The notes under the pieces are model-generated. The model had not been told where the DNA came from. It searched no databases and was given only the letters and a program-made list of their open reading frames with translations. The translations under genes and the position numbers were made by a program. Shown one piece after another: positions 61,201 to 64,000 of a DNA stretch of 64,000 nucleotides (position 1 is the stretch's first letter; each line of letters starts with the position of its first letter). This DNA comes from Bacteroidota bacterium (GTDB taxonomy: Bacteria > Bacteroidota > Bacteroidia > 2-12-FULL-35-15), in NCBI GenBank assembly GCA_029237775.1, contig JAQZBR010000002.1, forward strand, positions 649,489 through 713,488, in the 5' to 3' direction.

Positions 61201-63163
61201 GCTCAGCAAGGATCTTATCGATTGCAGCCAGCTTATCTTTCGGATATTGTTCCGATGCTTTTAACGCCAATGCTTCATTATAGTCACTCTTTGCTGCATC
61301 GTACGTCTTAGCTGCAAACGCTTTATCTGCTTTAGCGATAGCAGCATTGTATTTATCATTCAATTCTTTTTCTTTCGCAAGCCTGTCTTTTTCCGCAGCA
61401 TCTTTTGCAGCAAGGTCTGCGAGCAGCTTATCAATCTCAGCCAGTTTTGTTTTTGGGTATTCCTCACCGGGTTTTAAACCTGTTGCTTCAGTATATCCGG
61501 CTTTGGCATTTGTATAATCCTTAGCTGCCAATCCTTTGTCGCCTTTCGCAACGGCAGCATTGTACTTATCATTTAATTCTTTTTCTTTTGCCAGCTTATC
61601 TTTTTCAGCAGCATCTTTTGCAGCAAGATCGGCAAGAATTTTATTGATCTCAGCTATCTTATCCTTCGGATATTGCTCAGATGCTTTTAGTGCTATTGCC
61701 TCGTTGTAACCAGCCTTTGCAGCATCATATGTTTTTGCAGCCAAAGCCTTGTCTCCTTTTGCAATTGCAGCGGCATATTTCTCATTCAGCTCTTTTTCTT
61801 TGGCAAGCTTGTCTTTTTCAGCGGCTTCTTTAGCCGCAAGATCAGCAAGTAATTTATCAATCTCAGAAAGTTTTGTTTTCGGATACGCTTCAGCCGGCTT
61901 CAAACCAGTCGCCTCGGTGTATCCGGCTTTTGCACCGGTGTAATCCTTGGCTGCCAATGCCTTATCTCCTTTAGCAACAGCTGCATCGTATTTAGCCGCC
62001 AGATCTTTTTCTGCTTTCTCTTTATTGGCAAGGTCAGCAAGTATCTTATCGATCTCTGCAATCTTATCTTTCGGGTATTTTTCGGCTGCCTTTAATGCGA
62101 GCGCTTCATTATAGGCTCCTTTTGCAGCATCGTATGTTTTAGCCGCCAATGCTTTATCTGCTTTAGCAATTGCTGCATCATACTTTGCATTCAGCTCTTT
62201 TTCTCCGGCTAACTTGGCAAGAGCTGCATCTATCTCAGCGAGTTTCGTTTTTGGATATGCTTCAGCAGGCTTAAGCTTCAAAGCATCATTATACCCTGTC
62301 TTTGCCGCATTATAATCCTTTGCGGTCATGGATGCATCAGCTTTTGCGATCGCAGCTTTGTAATCATTTTCCAGCTGTGCATTTTTCTGCGCATCAGCGA
62401 TCAGCTTTTCAATCTCGATTATTTTTCCTTTGGGATATGCCTCTCCAACTTTTATAGATAATGCTTCTTCATAAGCGGCCCTGGCAGTTGTATAATCCTT
62501 CTTGCCAAAAGCAGCATCACCCTTCATGATCGCAGCATCGTATTTTCCGGCAGCAGCTGCTTCGAGGTTTTGCTTTTGCTTTACCTCCTCCTCAGCTTTC
62601 GCGTTGGCTTCTTTTTCGATCTGATTCAATTTTGCTAAAGCATCAAGCATCGACTGAGAATAGGACTTATCAAAATCGATCTCTTTCAACTTATCATCGT
62701 AGTAAAATTTTGCCATTGGCTGGTTCAAGATGCTGTTGATCTGCGACTGAACACCGGGATCTTTAGGCATTTCAAAAATACTTACCTCGATATCCTGTCC
62801 CCCGAATTCTTCCTTAGCCCGTTCATCGGGAATACCTTTCGTGTTGAAATAGAATTTTTTGGAAATATGACCCGCTTTGGAAATTGTTAATGTATATTCT
62901 GAGTTGAGCTCGAGATTAACACTAAATCTCCCGTTGGCTGCAGTGGTCACCTGCTGTACCTGCGTGGATCCCCTGAAAAGACTTACCACAGCTCCTTCAA
63001 CTTTCTTCTTATTCTTTTTTACAGTGCCGTTCACACTGTATTGCATCTGGCCATTTACATTGCCCGTAAATGCTGTAATAAAGATCGCTGTCATGCAAAA
63101 AGCAAGCAGAAATCTGACAGACTTGTTACAGGCCGTATTTAACCCACAAAAACTCATACTCAT
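58250..63163 (-). CDS. Exported protein with 21 TPR-like repeats (about 1.6 kilo-residues)
   Basis: About 1637 residues from ATG 63163 (or 63157). Signal peptide to about residue 40 (ending NVNGQ). A carboxypeptidase-regulatory-like beta domain covers about 42-105 (YSVNGTVKKNKKKVEGAVVS), then a helical linker. Residues about 208-1553 hold 21 repeats of 59-73 residues. The pattern is KYDAAIAKGDKALAAKDYxx AKxGYxEAL then LKPAEAYPKTKLAEIDKLLA, with Ala/Lys-rich linkers. Each resembles a TPR hairpin plus a spacer helix. A C-terminal domain (about 1560-1638; RRIVVRNKEGHMYVKKETNF, YYFKDNVPITEQEF) is conserved-looking. Probably a long periplasmic or cell-envelope rod. Function unknown. Confidence 0.75.
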   Translation of the reverse strand: MSMSFCGLNTACNKSVRFLLAFCMTAIFITAFTGNVNGQMQYSVNGTVKKNKKKVEGAVVSLFRGSTQVQQVTTAANGRFSVNLELNSEYTLTISKAGHISKKFYFNTKGIPDERAKEEFGGQDIEVSIFEMPKDPGVQSQINSILNQPMAKFYYDDKLKEIDFDKSYSQSMLDALAKLNQIEKEANAKAEEEVKQKQNLEAAAAGKYDAAIMKGDAAFGKKDYTTARAAYEEALSIKVGEAYPKGKIIEIEKLIADAQKNAQLENDYKAAIAKADASMTAKDYNAAKTGYNDALKLKPAEAYPKTKLAEIDAALAKLAGEKELNAKYDAAIAKADKALAAKTYDAAKGAYNEALALKAAEKYPKDKIAEIDKILADLANKEKAEKDLAAKYDAAVAKGDKALAAKDYTGAKAGYTEATGLKPAEAYPKTKLSEIDKLLADLAAKEAAEKDKLAKEKELNEKYAAAIAKGDKALAAKTYDAAKAGYNEAIALKASEQYPKDKIAEINKILADLAAKDAAEKDKLAKEKELNDKYNAAVAKGDKGLAAKDYTNAKAGYTEATGLKPGEEYPKTKLAEIDKLLADLAAKDAAEKDRLAKEKELNDKYNAAIAKADKAFAAKTYDAAKSDYNEALALKASEQYPKDKLAAIDKILAELASKDAAEKERQAKEKELNDKYNAAIAKGDKALASKSFDEAKGGYNEALTLKPAEAYPKTKLAEIDKMLADIAAKEAAEKDKLAKAKELEEKYKAAIAKADASLGTKDYTAAKSGYTEALTYKSAEQYPKDKIKEIDAIVAKEMGAKALEEKYNAAIAKGDAALTKKDYATAKTGYSDALALKPSEQYPKDKLAEVDKALADAAAEKDRLAKLAEAETKYKAAVAKGDAALKAKTYPAAKTAYNEALAIKTDEQYPKDKIAEIDALIAKEMGAKELDEKYKTAITKADAALKLKSYDDAKSGYNDALGFKPAEAYPKTKLAEIDKALADLAAKEAADKDRLAKEKELNEKYASAIAKADAAFGQKDYDAAKGAYSEASTLKPSEKYPKDKITEINSILAKEMGAKELEKKYADAISKGDAALSSKDFTAAKTQYTAALALKPSEQYPKDKLAEVEKELAAIAAAKDKDAAQKALEAKYAAAIAKGDKAMTAKTYDAAKSAYNEALAVKSGEQYPKDKLSEIDKLIADASSEKEKAALEAKYAAAIAKGDKAMTLKTYDAAKSAYNEALAVKSGEQYPKDKLSEIDRLIADASSASEKAALEAKYKAAIAKGDKAFAAKTYDAAIAGYNEALGVKSSEQYPQDKIAEIRKIQEELANKDAAGKALNEKYTAAITKADAALATKDYDGAKAGYNEALSFKPAEKYPKDKIAGIDALLAKEANAKDLEEKYKGAITKADGAFAAKDYAAAKTSYTEASGLKPAEQYPKDQLTKVNTLMSDLAKNRAVQDKFDVVIKKADALFTDKKYIESILAYKEAQLVKPTDPYPANKITEANKALDALSRAKEKDKLYTDLITKADKLFASKDYKQSKSAYQDALLAKATEKYPKDKIAEIDGLMKKGTTTTAVAAVNPKDAFKNSLAEKYPEGITEELARENNAKITRRIVVRNKEGHMYVKKETNFGPVYYFKDNVPITEQEFSRDTEVAQ
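58508..62545 (-). repeat. 21 tandem coding repeats (177-219 bases each)
   Basis: Counted from the YPK/YPQ/YPA motif: 21 units, average about 192 bases. Units 15 and 16 (about 59380-59770) differ by about four residues in 63. Adjacent units alternate in sequence type (see findings). Confidence 0.85.
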
Positions 63164-63293
63164 CAATTGATTGTCAATTACTTATTAATAGATTCTTCTG
63201 TATATTGCAAATATCGGCAAAAAAAGAATATTTCTGCGATTTTGTTGACAATTAGTTTGAGTGAGAGATAGTTGGACAAGACTTTTGAGCTGG

Positions 63294-63324
63294 TTTGTTT
63301 TGTCTTTTATTTGTGATACTTTTG
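63294..63324 (+). promoter_or_regulatory. Full Bacteroidetes-type promoter for the FAD oxidoreductase
   Basis: TTTG (63294-63297), 19-base spacer, then TACTTTTG (63317-63324). This is an exact match to the TTTG-N19-TAnnTTTG consensus, 24 bases before the ATG at 63348. Confidence 0.75.
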
Positions 63325-63347
63325 GCTGGATTTTAACCCCCTTTTCA

Positions 63348-64000
63348 ATGCCTCTGAGTTTTTGGGAATACGATACTTTTTTCAGCAATGTGGATGTTGC
63401 TGTAATTGGCAGTGGAATAGTCGGTTTAAATGCTGCAATTTCACTAAAACAAAAACAAAAAAAGCTCAAAATTATCGTTCTTGAGCGTGGTATCCTACCC
63501 ATGGGTGCAAGTTCCAAGAATGCCGGTTTTGCATGTTTCGGCAGCCCCAGTGAATTGTTAGATGACCTCACCAAATATCCTGAGGATGAAGTTTTTACAA
63601 CAGTTGAAAAACGATGGAAAGGGCTTGAGCGGTTGAGATCTAATCTGGGCGATAAAACCATCGACTTCCATAACTGGGGAGGTTACGAGATATTTAACTC
63701 AGAACCTGAGTTTGATCGCTGCAGAGAAAAGCTCGATTACCTGAATAAAAACCTGTCATCCCTCATCGGGAAAAGAAGTATTTATAAAGTAACAGACGAT
63801 AAGATTGCTGCTTTCGGATTAACAAATATCAGGCACATGATACTTAATTCTGCTGAAGGACAGATCGACACCGGAAAAATGATCAGCGCTCTTATTTCAA
63901 AAGCGCGGCTATTGGGAATTGAGATCATTAATGGCTTTGAAGTCAGTTCTGCAGATGATGACGGGACAAAAGTGGAAATCTTATCTGTTTCAGGAATCCG
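63348..64000 (+). CDS. DAO-type FAD-dependent oxidoreductase (3' end outside window)
   Basis: Open frame from ATG 63348 to the window edge, 217 codons visible. After MPLSFWEYDTFFSNV comes the dinucleotide-binding motif VAVIGSGIVGLNAAISL and IIVLERGILPMGASSKNAGF, the pattern of glycine/D-amino-acid oxidase-like enzymes (DAO family), with the FAD ADP-binding beta-alpha-beta. The catalytic half is not in view, so the substrate is unknown. A minus-strand ORF over the same bases is a shadow. Confidence 0.85.
   Translation, partial: MPLSFWEYDTFFSNVDVAVIGSGIVGLNAAISLKQKQKKLKIIVLERGILPMGASSKNAGFACFGSPSELLDDLTKYPEDEVFTTVEKRWKGLERLRSNLGDKTIDFHNWGGYEIFNSEPEFDRCREKLDYLNKNLSSLIGKRSIYKVTDDKIAAFGLTNIRHMILNSAEGQIDTGKMISALISKARLLGIEIINGFEVSSADDDGTKVEILSVSGI

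Noticed and set aside
58355..63170. Several plus-strand ORFs (60-100 codons) opposite the repeat protein
   Set aside because: They are low-complexity antisense shadows of an Ala/Lys-rich repeat gene, repeat with the same period, and have no start context or homology.
63185..63661. 158-codon minus-strand ORF
   Set aside because: It lies over the start of the FAD oxidoreductase, whose GxGxxG motif and perfect promoter are on the plus strand.

Overview
The window comes from a chromosome of a member of the Bacteroidota. Four proteins end in type A C-terminal sorting domains of the type IX secretion system (T9SS). Many genes are preceded by the TAnnTTTG -7 element of the Bacteroidetes primary sigma factor. 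Intrinsic terminators are abundant, and the block parA-parB-DUF5683-dapB-lepB-lepB-wbqC is a gene order I recognise from this phylum. The base composition is AT-leaning and even. I see no rRNA operon, CRISPR array, prophage or intact insertion sequence, so this is mainly a core-type region with a few accessory patches.

Layout. 1-5.8 kb: secreted carbohydrate-active proteins (a barrel C-terminus overlapping a GH26-like hydrolase, a clan GH-A-like T9SS cargo, a T9SS carbohydrate-binding-like protein), a TraR/DksA-type regulator and a decayed small lipoprotein gene. 6-9.6 kb: an alpha-glucan style operon (GT4, GH57, BadF-type sugar kinase). 9.6-12.2 kb: a minus-strand operon of a STAS-domain protein, a BcsA-like GT2 synthase and a small membrane protein. 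12.3-15.6 kb: two T9SS cargo proteins with beta-propeller-like repeats. 15.7-21.5 kb: minus-strand phosphohexomutase, a PorE-like TPR/PD40/OmpA protein, two response regulators and a YceI-like protein. 22-23 kb: tRNA-Arg, tRNA-Pro and tRNA-Ser with short intergenic repeats. 23.1-27.9 kb: a peptide-type ABC importer without its ATPases. 28-33.4 kb: a free-standing HisKA domain, Mpl ligase, UspA and a TPR-SpoIIE phosphatase. 33.7-40.4 kb: DUF3820, a barrel protein, an XRE-S24 repressor with a palindromic operator region, and a histidine kinase/response regulator/hybrid kinase cluster. 40.4-47.1 kb: LuxC-like reductase, dicluster ferredoxin, SerC, a CNNM/CBS protein, a frameshifted flavin reductase and an MBL hydrolase. 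47.2-54.2 kb: the parAB-dapB-lepB block. 54.3-58.2 kb: acyl-CoA carboxyltransferase, a membrane protein, a DUF4846 lipoprotein and a barrel protein. 58.2-63.2 kb: a 1.6-kilo-residue protein built of 21 TPR-like repeats. 63.3 kb to the end: the start of a DAO-type FAD oxidoreductase.

The best candidates for something not well described are these. (1) The 21-repeat protein, whose repeats show a two-unit higher-order periodicity. (2) The STAS-GT2 operon, in which a partner-switch-like protein with Thr at the usual phospho-Ser position sits beside a polysaccharide synthase; a TPR-SpoIIE phosphatase lies 20 kb away. (3) The free-standing histidine-phosphoacceptor domain. (4) Matched extracytoplasmic insertions in the two ABC permeases and in the two tandem signal peptidases. 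All functional links between separate loci are inference.
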